The position numbers were made by a program, and so were the translations under genes. Below, piece after piece: positions 1-6,993 of a stretch of DNA of 9,086 nucleotides. The DNA comes from Phycisphaerales bacterium (lineage in GTDB: Bacteria; Planctomycetota; Phycisphaerae; Sedimentisphaerales; Anaerobacaceae): the NCBI GenBank assembly GCA_003533825.1, contig DQCG01000486.1:1-9086 (forward strand). Direction: 5' to 3'. Position 1 is the first letter of the stretch, and each line of letters opens with the position of its first letter. A model generated the notes under the pieces. That model saw only the letters and a program-made list of their open reading frames with translations. It was not told the DNA's origin and ran no database searches.

Positions 1-1248
1 ATATTTGCTGAGGTTGCCGTACAGACCGGCGGGATTTTCAATCTGGTACAAATCTGCGGGCGACAAATACACGCCGACTTTCAGGCCGTATTTACGGCAG
101 GAATCGACCAGCTCGCGCAGCACATCGCCTTTGCCATCCCGCCAGGTGTTCGAAGCGACCGAGTGCGTGGTGTATCGCGTCTGCCACAGACAGAAGCCGT
201 CGTGATGTTTGGCCGTCAGGATTACCTGTTTCATTCCGGCGGCTTTCATCATCCGGCACCACTGGTCGGTGTCGAGCTTTTCGGGATTGAAGATTTTCGG
301 GTCCTCTTTGCCGGTGCCCCACTCGCGGCCGGTGAAGGTATTGACGCCGAAGTGGATAAAGCCGATGAACTCAAGCTGCTGCCAGACGAGCTGCCGGGCG
401 GAAGGCCGGACTTCGACGGCTTTGCGGATAAGCTCTTTTCGTGCCGTCGCAGCATCCCGCTCGACCATGTCGTAGACTCGGACGTAATCGACGACGAAAT
501 AATCGGGAAGGTCGGCCTTCGTAATGTCACCACCCCACTTGCCGATTTCCTCGGTGAGTTTCGCGTACTGCGGCACCTGCGAGACGCCGCCGGCACTGGT
601 TCGCCAGGTTTCTTTGCCATCGACATAGAAAACATATTGTTCGGGAGTCCAATGCAAAGCAAAAGTATGAAAACCCTTGCTGACGCCGGGGATTGTAATT
701 TGCCCGCTACCTGCGCTTTTGTGTTTTTTGCCGTATCCGTCCCAGTGCAGGTTCTGCGTGATTTTGTCCTCGCGCCAGGGCTTTTCCATAATGTCGATTT
801 CCGTGCCGTCCCTGCCTTCGTCTCCGATTTTGCCCACGGTGTTGGCGTGCATCCAGAACGCGGGCCAGTGGCCTTGTTGCGTTGGGAACTTGCTCCGGCA
901 GACCCAGTAACCGAACTTGTGCTCGAATTTGCCCCTTGTGCGCATGGCCCCGCTGGTGTACCTGTCACCATCCTTTTTCGTGCGGATGAGCAGGTTTCCT
1001 TTGCCGTCGAGATAGGAGTCTTCCTTAACCCAGAATCCGTCCCGGCGTTTCCAATCGCCGAGCACCTCCCATTTGGACTGGTCGATTTGAGTGCCGTCGA
1101 ATTCGTCGCTCCAGGCGAGTTTCCACATTTTCCCATCGGGAATCGGGGGAAGGAATTCATCCTGTGCTGTTGCCTGGCCGGCCAGCGAAACGACGGCCGC
1201 GCAGAAAACTACCGATATAGTTATTTGATAAAATGCCAAGTTTTTCAT
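1..1248 (-). CDS. Secreted GH16-GH29 fusion glycosidase (N-terminal part, cut by window edge)
   Basis: A reading frame of 416 codons is open from the ATG to the left edge, so the C-terminus is missing. Residues 1-28 form a signal peptide with likely cleavage after ATA (residues 26-28), so the enzyme is probably exported. Residues about 38-260 are a GH16 domain. It opens with LAWSDEFDG (44-52), carries the catalytic signature EIDIME (150-155; E150 nucleophile and E155 acid/base by family rule) and ends in VVDYVRVYD (252-260). After a linker of about 20 residues, a GH29 alpha-L-fucosidase domain begins. It shows IHFGVNTF (298-305), EWGTGKEDP (309-317), KHHDGFCLW (347-355) and GVYLSP (392-397). 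The GH29 nucleophile Asp lies beyond the window. The family assignments come from motifs; the glycan is unknown, although a fucose-containing beta-glycan is a reasonable inference. A GGAAAGAGG stretch lies just upstream of the ATG. The gene starts 27 nt after pgsA on the same strand. Confidence 0.88.
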   Translation of the reverse strand, partial: MKNLAFYQITISVVFCAAVVSLAGQATAQDEFLPPIPDGKMWKLAWSDEFDGTQIDQSKWEVLGDWKRRDGFWVKEDSYLDGKGNLLIRTKKDGDRYTSGAMRTRGKFEHKFGYWVCRSKFPTQQGHWPAFWMHANTVGKIGDEGRDGTEIDIMEKPWREDKITQNLHWDGYGKKHKSAGSGQITIPGVSKGFHTFALHWTPEQYVFYVDGKETWRTSAGGVSQVPQYAKLTEEIGKWGGDITKADLPDYFVVDYVRVYDMVERDAATARKELIRKAVEVRPSARQLVWQQLEFIGFIHFGVNTFTGREWGTGKEDPKIFNPEKLDTDQWCRMMKAAGMKQVILTAKHHDGFCLWQTRYTTHSVASNTWRDGKGDVLRELVDSCRKYGLKVGVYLSPADLYQIENPAGLYGNLSKY

Positions 1249-1275
1249 GAGCCTCTTTCCTTATTATGTTGCTTT

Positions 1276-1881
1276 TTAGCCGTGCGGCCGCTGGGTAGCC
1301 CTGATGCCCGAGATGACCGTTACTACCAGCATCAGTGTGAAAACGACGGCTGCGAACCAGTATCCCCAGGCGGCGGTCTGGACATGGGCCATTTTGATTA
1401 TTACCGTGCCGATGGCGAAAGATTGAAGGAACATTTTTATCTTGCCGGAAACGGTGGCGGCGAAATTGACGCCGCGGGATTCTGCAATGTGCCTCAATAC
1501 CGTTACGTAAACCTCTCTCGCGATTAAAATGCCCGCTACGGACCAGTGAATTACAGTTAAGACACCGGGGCCCAAGTCGAAAAGCTTTGGCTGACCGATC
1601 AGCGCAAAGCAAATGAATGCCCCGCAGACGAGGATTTTGTCGGCCAGGGGATCGACCATTCGCCCAAACTTGCTGGTAACGTTAAGCCTGCGTGCAGCTA
1701 TGCCATCGGCGATATCGGTCAGGCCGGCGATGACAAAGAGGATGAAGGCGACGTCGAGAAAACCGGGAAACGGCACTTCTCCATCGGCGTAATACTTCGG
1801 GGCCAGCAGAATCATAACCAGAAAGACAATGGTCAAAACGAGCCGGCCCATAGTCAGAATGTTCGGAATATGCCTTAGCAT
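1276..1881 (-). CDS. pgsA: CDP-diacylglycerol-glycerol-3-phosphate 3-phosphatidyltransferase family protein
   Basis: This is a 201-residue membrane enzyme of the CDP-alcohol phosphatidyltransferase family. The likely reaction makes phosphatidylglycerol phosphate from CDP-diacylglycerol and glycerol-3-phosphate, the committed step to phosphatidylglycerol and cardiolipin. The complete family signature DGxxARx8GxxxDxxxD is present: D59 G60, A63 R64, G73, D77 and D81, with the further metal-site Asp D56. The N-terminus IPNILTMGRL (5-14) matches the usual NxLTxxR opening of PgsA. About five hydrophobic segments are visible (about 14-27, 42-56, 85-96, 107-120 and 155-193). Length is normal for the family. 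No good Shine-Dalgarno sequence precedes the ATG. The gene lies 37 nt downstream of rimO, a neighbourhood seen in many bacteria. Related family members use other alcohols, so the substrate is assigned by similarity to PgsA and not proven. Confidence 0.9.
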   Translation of the reverse strand: MLRHIPNILTMGRLVLTIVFLVMILLAPKYYADGEVPFPGFLDVAFILFVIAGLTDIADGIAARRLNVTSKFGRMVDPLADKILVCGAFICFALIGQPKLFDLGPGVLTVIHWSVAGILIAREVYVTVLRHIAESRGVNFAATVSGKIKMFLQSFAIGTVIIKMAHVQTAAWGYWFAAVVFTLMLVVTVISGIRATQRPHG

Positions 1882-1918
1882 AATCTGAAGTTTACGTATT
1901 TAGCGACAAAATTCAATA

Positions 1919-3283
1919 CTAAATCTGCTCGACGAGCAAATCATAATCTTGTGTTCCAATAACTTTTACCTCGATGAACTGTCCCGGTTCCGCCTGGCAG
2001 TGCTTTATAATGCAAATGCTGTCGATATCTGGGGCTTGGCCGTAATAGCGTCCCCGGCCGAGACCTTCACTATCAACCGAATCGACCAGGCAGGTGAACT
2101 TCTCGCCCATCCTGTCTCTATTTCCGGCAAATGCGATTTTCTGCTGGGCTATCATCAGCTCATCGAGACGCTGCTGTTTTACTTCGTCCGGGATCTGGCC
2201 GGGCAACTCGGCGGCGGGTGTTCCGGATTCGGGATAGAACTTGAAGCAGCCCAGTGCATCGAACCGCGCCCACTTGACGAAGTTCATCAAATCTTCGAAC
2301 TGCCGGTCGGTTTCGCCCGGAAAGCCGACTATCAGTGTCGTCCGGAGAATAATATCGGGCATAGCACGGCGCAGGTTCTCAATTAGTCGCCGGAGCTTGT
2401 GCTTTGTATCGGGGCGGCGCATCGACTCCAGGATTTTTGTGTTTACGTGCTGTATTGGTATATCCAGGTAGTGGACGATTTTTTCGCTGCCGGCGATAGT
2501 TTCGATAAGCTCATTGTCAATTCCCGCCGGGTAAAGATACATCAGTCGAAGCCATGCCAGAGCGTCAATTTTTTCAAATTCTCGAAGAAGAGCGGGCAGG
2601 CCTATTTGTATTTTCAAATCGTGTCCGTAAAAAGTCACATCCTGCGCGATTACATTCAATTCGACAGCTCCGGCGGAAACCAATTCTTCAGCCTCGGCGA
2701 TAACAAGCTCCATCGGCTTGCTTCGAAAGCGACCTCTTATCGATGGTATCGTGCAAAAAGAGCAGCGGTGATTACAGCCCTCGCTGATTCGCAGGTACGC
2801 CCAGTGCCGCGGAGTAATAAGTAATCTGCATCTGTCATCCAGTATCCGGTCACTAACCTGAGGCAATGATTGGCCCGGATAAGAATCTTCGCCGCGTCCG
2901 TTTGGTCCGTAAGAAAAAATATTTTTGATTATTTTTGCAATATTATCCCGCTGATTCAGACCGACAAGGGCATCGACGCCCTCGACTTTTTCAAGAAGCT
3001 TCGGTCCTAATCTTTCGCTGAGACATCCGGCAACAATTACTTTTTTTACTGCTCCGCCAAGCTTGCGATCCACAGCATGTTGTATTGCTTCAAGTGACTC
3101 GGCCTCGGCCGGGGCGATAAAACCACAGGTATTGACGACTACAACATCGGCATTATCAGTCTCGGCAGTTATCGGAAATCCCGCCTGGGCGATCTCAGCC
3201 AGCATCCTTTCGCTGTCAACCACGTTTTTGGGGCAGCCTAATGATACAAAACCGACAGTAATTTCTTGCCATTTTCTTTCCAT
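1919..3283 (-). CDS. rimO: Ribosomal protein S12 methylthiotransferase RimO
   Basis: This radical-SAM enzyme adds a methylthio group to the conserved aspartate of ribosomal protein S12. The N-terminal UPF0004 domain has the RimO-specific opening GFVSLGCPKNVVDSE (11-25 from the chosen start) and NTCGFI (51-56). Its iron-sulfur cysteines are C17, C53 and C87. The radical-SAM cluster motif is CNHRCSFC (C170, C174, C177). Later motifs include YLDIPIQH and RTTLIVGFPGE, both typical of the family, and a C-terminal TRAM domain ends near YDLLVEQI. The SLGCPKN and NTCGFI signatures favour RimO over the tRNA enzyme MiaB. I chose the ATG at 3283 (454 residues) because GGA lies 4 nt upstream; a TTG at 3292 would add three residues. 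It is the first gene of the leftward group with pgsA and the glycosidase. No convincing promoter was found. Confidence 0.95.
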   Translation of the reverse strand: MERKWQEITVGFVSLGCPKNVVDSERMLAEIAQAGFPITAETDNADVVVVNTCGFIAPAEAESLEAIQHAVDRKLGGAVKKVIVAGCLSERLGPKLLEKVEGVDALVGLNQRDNIAKIIKNIFSYGPNGRGEDSYPGQSLPQVSDRILDDRCRLLITPRHWAYLRISEGCNHRCSFCTIPSIRGRFRSKPMELVIAEAEELVSAGAVELNVIAQDVTFYGHDLKIQIGLPALLREFEKIDALAWLRLMYLYPAGIDNELIETIAGSEKIVHYLDIPIQHVNTKILESMRRPDTKHKLRRLIENLRRAMPDIILRTTLIVGFPGETDRQFEDLMNFVKWARFDALGCFKFYPESGTPAAELPGQIPDEVKQQRLDELMIAQQKIAFAGNRDRMGEKFTCLVDSVDSEGLGRGRYYGQAPDIDSICIIKHCQAEPGQFIEVKVIGTQDYDLLVEQI

Positions 3284-3361
3284 AAAATCCAAAAAATAGA
3301 GAAAAACGCAATTTTACCCCCAAAAAAAGGAAACATTTTCACTAATTTTATCGTAATATAC

Positions 3362-3389
3362 TTGACGATAAAAAGATATGCAATATAAT
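3362..3389 (+). promoter_or_regulatory. Sigma70-type promoter for the secretin gene
   Basis: TTGACG at 3362-3367 and a perfect TATAAT at 3384-3389 are separated by 16 nt, one base mismatch and one spacer base from the canonical promoter. Transcription would start near 3396 and give a leader of about 26 nt to the first possible ATG (3422). The surrounding spacer is AT-rich with an A/T-tract upstream. Assignment is by consensus match only. Confidence 0.7.
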
Positions 3390-3421
3390 AAAGAGAGTTT
3401 CCGTCTATAAACAGGCAGGAA

Positions 3422-5278
3422 ATGCACGGCAGCATTTCGCTTATTGAGCGGGTAGTTATAATGGCAATTCAAAGTATTATGAGCAGCAGCGAAAGCCAAA
3501 AAGAAGTCCGTAATCATTGGCTGATTGTGTTTGTGGCTGCGGCGATTTTAGTATGGATGGGAGAATGGGGGAGTATCTCTGCGCAAACAGATACGGAAAA
3601 TGAGGCCGAGACGATTCTCCGCAATCTGAAGATTGATGTTGCTCCCGAACCGAATGTCCCTATACCCGAGGTTTATAGAGAACCACCAAAAATCTTCGAG
3701 CAAATAGTAGGTGGCACGCCGGAGTGGAAGCTATCGTACTTCTGCAAGCACCATGAATCGGATAACTTAAAAAAAATTATCCACGAACAATTTGCAACCA
3801 AGCTATTCGATAAAAAAGGCAAAGAAACAAAATTAGTGGACTACACCGTCAGCAGCAATCCCGCCGTCAACCAGTTGATAGTAAGATGTCCGGCTCGTGA
3901 AGACGCCCAGGCGGTACTGGAAGTTCTGCGTCAGGTGGATGTCAAACCGGTTCAGGTCAAGATAGATTGTCTGATCTCAGAGGTGTACGCGGATATGACG
4001 TTTGACCGCGAAACCACAATAGAAATCGAGAACTTGTTCGGCGAGCAGGTTGTGATGAATCCCGCCGGAACGGCTTTCGGAGCCGACGTTCAGCAATTGG
4101 TTAAGGACGGTGATTATCTTCCGGCGTTTCCCGGCGCATCCCTCAGAGAAGTGGCTCGGTCTCGAATGGGCCTTAACATCGGTTATTTGAACACTGCCAA
4201 AGCCGGTCACAGATTCACGCTCTTAATCGACCTGCTCGAATCGAGGGGTTATTTGAAAATTCTGATGAATCCGACGCTACAGGTGGTCAACGGCGGAACC
4301 GCCAAAGTCTTATCAAGTCAAAAGGTTCCGATTGACCAGACCACAATGCGGTCTACCATTTCGGACTATTTGGAGACAAGTACTGTATATGAAGACGTAA
4401 TCGATTCGCTTGAAGTCACCGCCCACGTCTTCGCAGACGGCTACATCGGTTTGGAAACATCCATCTTACTTGGTTCAAAGAACACACCCGAAGGTGTTAA
4501 ACAGATACCGATCATTACGAAAAAAGAAATCGATAATAAACAAAACCGCATCCGACAGGGTGAAAGCCTCATAATCGGTGGAATCAGAAAGAATGAAGAG
4601 TACGGGGTCGTTCGGGGCATTCCGATACTGAAAGACATACCGCTGCTCGGTTTTCTGTTCTCCAGCGAGGATACCGAGAATCGGGCGGTCGAGACTATTT
4701 TCATACTGACTCCAAGTATTTCCACTGACGGAAGGCCAAAAGAAGAAGTAATGAAAGAGATCCAAAGGAAGCACGAACCGGATACGCCCGGCGGCCTGGG
4801 CGAAATGATCACGGATCCCTTTGGATTCAGAGCTCGTGATCAAGAACGCGAGCAGACGGTTCATGACGCCGAACAGGCACGTCTCGAGGCCGAGGTAGAA
4901 AAAGCCCAGGCCCGAATAGACATCAGAGAGGCCGACATACGAGCCCAAAAAGCAGAGGAGGAACTACTTCGGACGCAAACCGAAGCTGAAAAAATCAAGT
5001 CCGACGCCGAAAAAGCCAACGCTGAAGCCCAAGCAAAAGCAAAGGCTGCCGAAGAAGCCAAAGCAGCCGCAGACAAAGCAATTGCCGACGCGAGAAAAGC
5101 CCAGGAAGAGGCTAATAAGGCCAAAGCCGAGGCCGAAACAAAAACTAAAGCAGTCGAAGATGCCGAAAAAGAAGATGCCAATAAACCCAAGGCCAAGGCT
5201 GAAAAACCATCATCTCCAAAGGACAAGCCTACCGCCCAAGAGGCTAAAAAAGCCAAAGAGGATAAGGCCGAAGGCTGA
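3422..5278 (+). CDS. Secretin-like outer-membrane protein with long charged coiled-coil tail
   Basis: This 618-residue protein is related to the GspD/PilQ secretins, which form multimeric gated channels in the outer membrane. A hydrophobic segment at 33-46 followed by ISAQ (52-55) looks like a signal peptide cleaved after Q55; there is no lipobox. Residues about 102-173 resemble one short periplasmic N-domain. The secretin core covers about 175-435, with VQVKIDCLISEVYA (177-190) and the hallmark C-terminal strands: RQGESLIIGGIRKN, then GIPILKDIPLLGFLF, then IFILTPSI. Residues about 471-618 are rich in Ala, Lys, Glu and Gln, with no Cys or Trp. They read as a long coiled coil turning into a Lys/Pro-rich disordered end, like the TolA stalk. 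This tail is unusual for a secretin. No other secretion or pilus genes are nearby. The start is uncertain: ATG 3422 has AGGA too close to it, and ATG codons at 3461 and 3479 would also keep the signal peptide. Confidence 0.85.
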   Translation: MHGSISLIERVVIMAIQSIMSSSESQKEVRNHWLIVFVAAAILVWMGEWGSISAQTDTENEAETILRNLKIDVAPEPNVPIPEVYREPPKIFEQIVGGTPEWKLSYFCKHHESDNLKKIIHEQFATKLFDKKGKETKLVDYTVSSNPAVNQLIVRCPAREDAQAVLEVLRQVDVKPVQVKIDCLISEVYADMTFDRETTIEIENLFGEQVVMNPAGTAFGADVQQLVKDGDYLPAFPGASLREVARSRMGLNIGYLNTAKAGHRFTLLIDLLESRGYLKILMNPTLQVVNGGTAKVLSSQKVPIDQTTMRSTISDYLETSTVYEDVIDSLEVTAHVFADGYIGLETSILLGSKNTPEGVKQIPIITKKEIDNKQNRIRQGESLIIGGIRKNEEYGVVRGIPILKDIPLLGFLFSSEDTENRAVETIFILTPSISTDGRPKEEVMKEIQRKHEPDTPGGLGEMITDPFGFRARDQEREQTVHDAEQARLEAEVEKAQARIDIREADIRAQKAEEELLRTQTEAEKIKSDAEKANAEAQAKAKAAEEAKAAADKAIADARKAQEEANKAKAEAETKTKAVEDAEKEDANKPKAKAEKPSSPKDKPTAQEAKKAKEDKAEG

Positions 5279-5344
5279 GAGCAAAATCTAACAAGGCTTA
5301 AATAAGCAGATAAGACAAATGAGAAATCCGGCTACATCACGCCG

Positions 5345-5374
5345 TTGTCGTCATCTGATAATCAACCGTATCAT
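5345..5374 (+). promoter_or_regulatory. Weak candidate promoter upstream of the 133-residue protein
   Basis: TTGTCG (5345-5350) and TATCAT (5369-5374) are spaced by 18 nt within the 143-nt gap after the secretin. Each hexamer deviates from consensus, so this is only a candidate. The rest of the gap (5279-5421) shows no clear terminator: a GCTT/AAGC stem just after the secretin stop is only 4 bp and lacks a T-run. Co-transcription with the secretin is therefore possible. Confidence 0.25.
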
Positions 5375-5410
5375 TTCCGCGTTATATTATTAAAACTTAA
5401 TCTTCGATGA

Positions 5411-5415
5411 AGGGA
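5411..5415 (+). promoter_or_regulatory. Ribosome binding site deciding the start of the 133-residue protein
   Basis: AGGGA (preceded by A) lies 6 nt before the ATG at 5422, a good Shine-Dalgarno spacing. The upstream in-frame ATG at 5407 overlaps this site and has no purine-rich sequence before it, so 5422 is the preferred start. Confidence 0.65.
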
Positions 5416-5421
5416 TACCCT

Positions 5422-5823
5422 ATGGACAATCTGGACTTCAATAATCCCCTAAATCAGCTAAACCCCCTTGATAATAATCCTGATAAGCCCATTCCGTTCG
5501 ATGATTCCGACACGGGCGATAAGGGTGTTTCACACTCGCCTTTGGACCTGGGCGGCACCAGCTCTGTCCAGATTCCTAAGATTGAGATGCCTAAGCCGGC
5601 AGCAAAAAAACCGGCTGAAAAAATAGCCTCCACAGACCGAATCGTGGGCGTAAAAACCTTTTTCACAAAACTGCATCCCGGCGCCATGAACTTTCTTGAT
5701 GAGCAAATCACCAGGTGGCTGAATGAAAATCCGGATATTCGGATAAAACGAACAAACGTTGTTACGGGCATGGTCCAGGCCAAAAAGACCGAGCCCAATA
5801 TTGTCATTACAATCTGGTATTGA
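5422..5823 (+). CDS. Small protein of unknown function with disordered N-terminus and compact C-terminal domain
   Basis: I do not recognise this 133-residue protein with certainty. It has no signal peptide or membrane segment, so it is probably cytoplasmic. Residues 1-65 look disordered: the first 20 are Asn/Leu/Pro-rich with repeated NPL motifs (NNPLNQLNPL), followed by acidic and glycine-rich stretches and a Lys/Pro/Ala segment (KPAAKKPAEK). Residues about 72-133 look folded: a strand (IVGVKTFFTKL), a helix (NFLDEQITRWLNEN), then strands IRIKRTNVVTG and NIVITIWY at the very C-terminus. This strand-helix-strand-strand layout is reminiscent of short Cse60/DUF2758-like proteins, but that is a weak impression. 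The gene sits between the secretin and rpsB, with 143 nt and 270 nt gaps. A clean Shine-Dalgarno, normal codon use and an absence of competing frames support a real gene. Confidence 0.75.
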   Translation: MDNLDFNNPLNQLNPLDNNPDKPIPFDDSDTGDKGVSHSPLDLGGTSSVQIPKIEMPKPAAKKPAEKIASTDRIVGVKTFFTKLHPGAMNFLDEQITRWLNENPDIRIKRTNVVTGMVQAKKTEPNIVITIWY

Positions 5824-5999
5824 GACTCTCTCTCAAGATTATTGCTCCTTTGACAAGCAACCCGAATGTACTAATGATTGACACTGCTGGAGCATTATTA
5901 CCCTCGATAGAGACCTACAGCCCGCATTTATAACTCTTCGACCTGCGGCGGGCCGGTAAATCCGTCCATATCCTGCAAAAAAATTCTTAACATAAAGTC

Positions 6000-6028
6000 T
6001 TGACATATTGTACGATTTAGATTAGTTT
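6000..6028 (+). promoter_or_regulatory. Candidate promoter of the rpsB-tsf-pyrH-frr cluster
   Basis: A perfect TTGACA (6000-6005) is followed after 17 nt by TAGTTT (6023-6028), which keeps the key T1, A2 and T6 of the -10 box. The predicted start near 6035 leaves a leader of about 60 nt before rpsB. Ribosomal protein operons are often autoregulated through such leaders, but I see no recognisable S2-binding structure. Confidence 0.5.
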
Positions 6029-6082
6029 CCTTGCTTTGTCTGTTTATGTATGGCGTTTGAGGTCAAGTTTTGTAAATATTTT

Positions 6083-6086
6083 GGAG
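6083..6086 (+). promoter_or_regulatory. Ribosome binding site fixing the GTG start of rpsB
   Basis: GGAG lies 7 nt before GTG 6094. No ATG is suitably placed, and the protein that follows begins MAKELARKL, where S2 homology starts, so the GTG start is well supported. Confidence 0.8.
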
Positions 6087-6093
6087 ATTTTTT

Positions 6094-6951
6094 GTGGCTA
6101 AAGAGTTAGCACGGAAACTGATTAATGCAGGAGTGCATTTTGGGCACGGTGTGAGTCGGTGGGATCCTAAAATGGCTCCATTCATTTTTGCCAAACGCGG
6201 CAATATCCATATCATTGATGTCAAAAAAACACTGGAAGGACTACTGATAGCTAAACAACTCCTCGCTGAAATCGTTTCTTCCGGCAAAGACGTCGTTTTT
6301 GTAGGCACAAAACGTCAGGCCCAGAAAGCGGTAGAGACTATCGCCGGTAAGTGCGGAATGCACTATGTTTCCCAGCGATGGCTTGGTGGGATGCTTACCA
6401 ATTTCAGAACGATACGCTCCCGACTGCAGAGACTGGAACAGTTGGAAGCTATGGCCGAAGATGGTACATTGGATAGTGAGAGCAAAAAGCAGGCAGCGAG
6501 GCTCAAACGCGAGATGCGAAAGATAAAAGCCAATCTGGAAGGCGTTCGGAATATGTCCCGTTTACCGGGTGCCGTTGTCGTAGTCGATGCGAAGAAAGAA
6601 TATCTTGCTCTTCGGGAGGCCAAGAAGCTGGATATTGCAACTGTAGGGCTTCTCGATACGGATTCGGACCCCGATACGGTGGATGTGGCGATCCCGGCAA
6701 ACGATGATTCGATCAGGGCGGTCGATCTGATACTTAACGAGCTGGCCGATGCGGTGGCGATTGGCAAGACGATGACCGCGGTTCATCAGGAAGCACCCCA
6801 ACGTCCCAGGCGCGTTCGTTCCAGGAGGCCGGCTATGGCCCGCGCCGTCGAGAATAATCCGCAAACAACGGGTGATATAGAGCAAAGCTCGGCGCAGATT
6901 GCAGATGCACCTTCACAGGAAATCCAAACCGAGCAGCAGGAGCCCGAGTAA
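6094..6951 (+). CDS. rpsB: 30S ribosomal protein S2
   Basis: S2 joins the small ribosomal subunit late in assembly and, with S1, helps place mRNA. The protein has 285 residues. Family motifs are intact: AGVHFGHGVSRWDPKM (12-27), NIHIIDVKKT (37-46), FVGTKRQAQ (69-77), SQRWLGGMLTNF (93-104), a long charged coiled coil (about 105-152) and NDDSIRAVDLI (203-213). The core ends near residue 226, so the chain is about 45-60 residues longer than the E. coli protein. The extra tail has a strongly basic patch (QRPRRVRSRRP, 236-246) followed by a Gln/Glu-rich, probably disordered end. It starts at GTG with GGAG 7 nt upstream. It is the first gene of the cluster and lies 115 nt before tsf. Confidence 0.97.
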   Translation: MAKELARKLINAGVHFGHGVSRWDPKMAPFIFAKRGNIHIIDVKKTLEGLLIAKQLLAEIVSSGKDVVFVGTKRQAQKAVETIAGKCGMHYVSQRWLGGMLTNFRTIRSRLQRLEQLEAMAEDGTLDSESKKQAARLKREMRKIKANLEGVRNMSRLPGAVVVVDAKKEYLALREAKKLDIATVGLLDTDSDPDTVDVAIPANDDSIRAVDLILNELADAVAIGKTMTAVHQEAPQRPRRVRSRRPAMARAVENNPQTTGDIEQSSAQIADAPSQEIQTEQQEPE

Positions 6952-6993
6952 AAAATAAAAAGCTAACAATAAAAAATAGTCCTTTGTATTTAT

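Larger units (their letters stand above)
5824..6093. other. Intergenic region with several promoter-like elements upstream of rpsB
   Basis: This 270-nt gap has no credible gene. It contains three exact TTGACA hexamers on the plus strand (5850-5855, 5878-5883, 6000-6005). Only the last has a plausible -10 partner close to rpsB. A 6-bp GC-only inverted repeat (GCCCGC 5920-5925 with GCGGGC 5948-5953, 22-nt loop) is present, but no T-run follows, so I do not call a terminator. The region probably holds the promoter and leader of the rpsB operon. Confidence 0.5.

Noticed and set aside
163..1527. A 454-residue open frame on the plus strand crossing the glycosidase and pgsA
   Set aside because: It is antisense to two genes with intact catalytic motifs, its translation shows no recognisable domain, and its length is explained by codon bias of the opposite strand.
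3284..3292. TTG at 3292 as the rimO start
   Set aside because: It has no Shine-Dalgarno, while ATG 3283 has GGA 4 nt upstream; only three residues differ, so it remains an alternative.
3293..3361. Minus-strand TAAAAT boxes (at 3311-3316 and 3345-3350) as the rimO promoter
   Set aside because: Neither has a recognisable -35 hexamer at the right distance, and the stretch is so AT-rich that such boxes are expected by chance.
4861..5256. A Ser/Ala-rich 131-residue minus-strand frame opposite the secretin tail
   Set aside because: It mirrors the GCC/AAA-rich coding of the coiled-coil tail (Ala/Lys/Glu reads as Ala/Ser/Phe on the other strand) and has no independent support.
4831..5275. The repetitive AAA/GCC-rich secretin tail as a DNA repeat array or inserted element
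   Set aside because: Units are degenerate at the DNA level, stay in one frame and encode a continuous coiled coil, so it is protein low complexity and not a mobile or CRISPR-like repeat.
5407..5421. ATG 5407 as the start of the 133-residue protein
   Set aside because: It overlaps the AGGGA site that serves ATG 5422 and has no ribosome binding site of its own.
5821..5860. Short inverted repeats after the 133-residue protein (TGAGA/TCTCA and TTGCT/AGCAA) as a terminator
   Set aside because: The stems are only 5 bp and no T-run follows, so they fall short of an intrinsic terminator.
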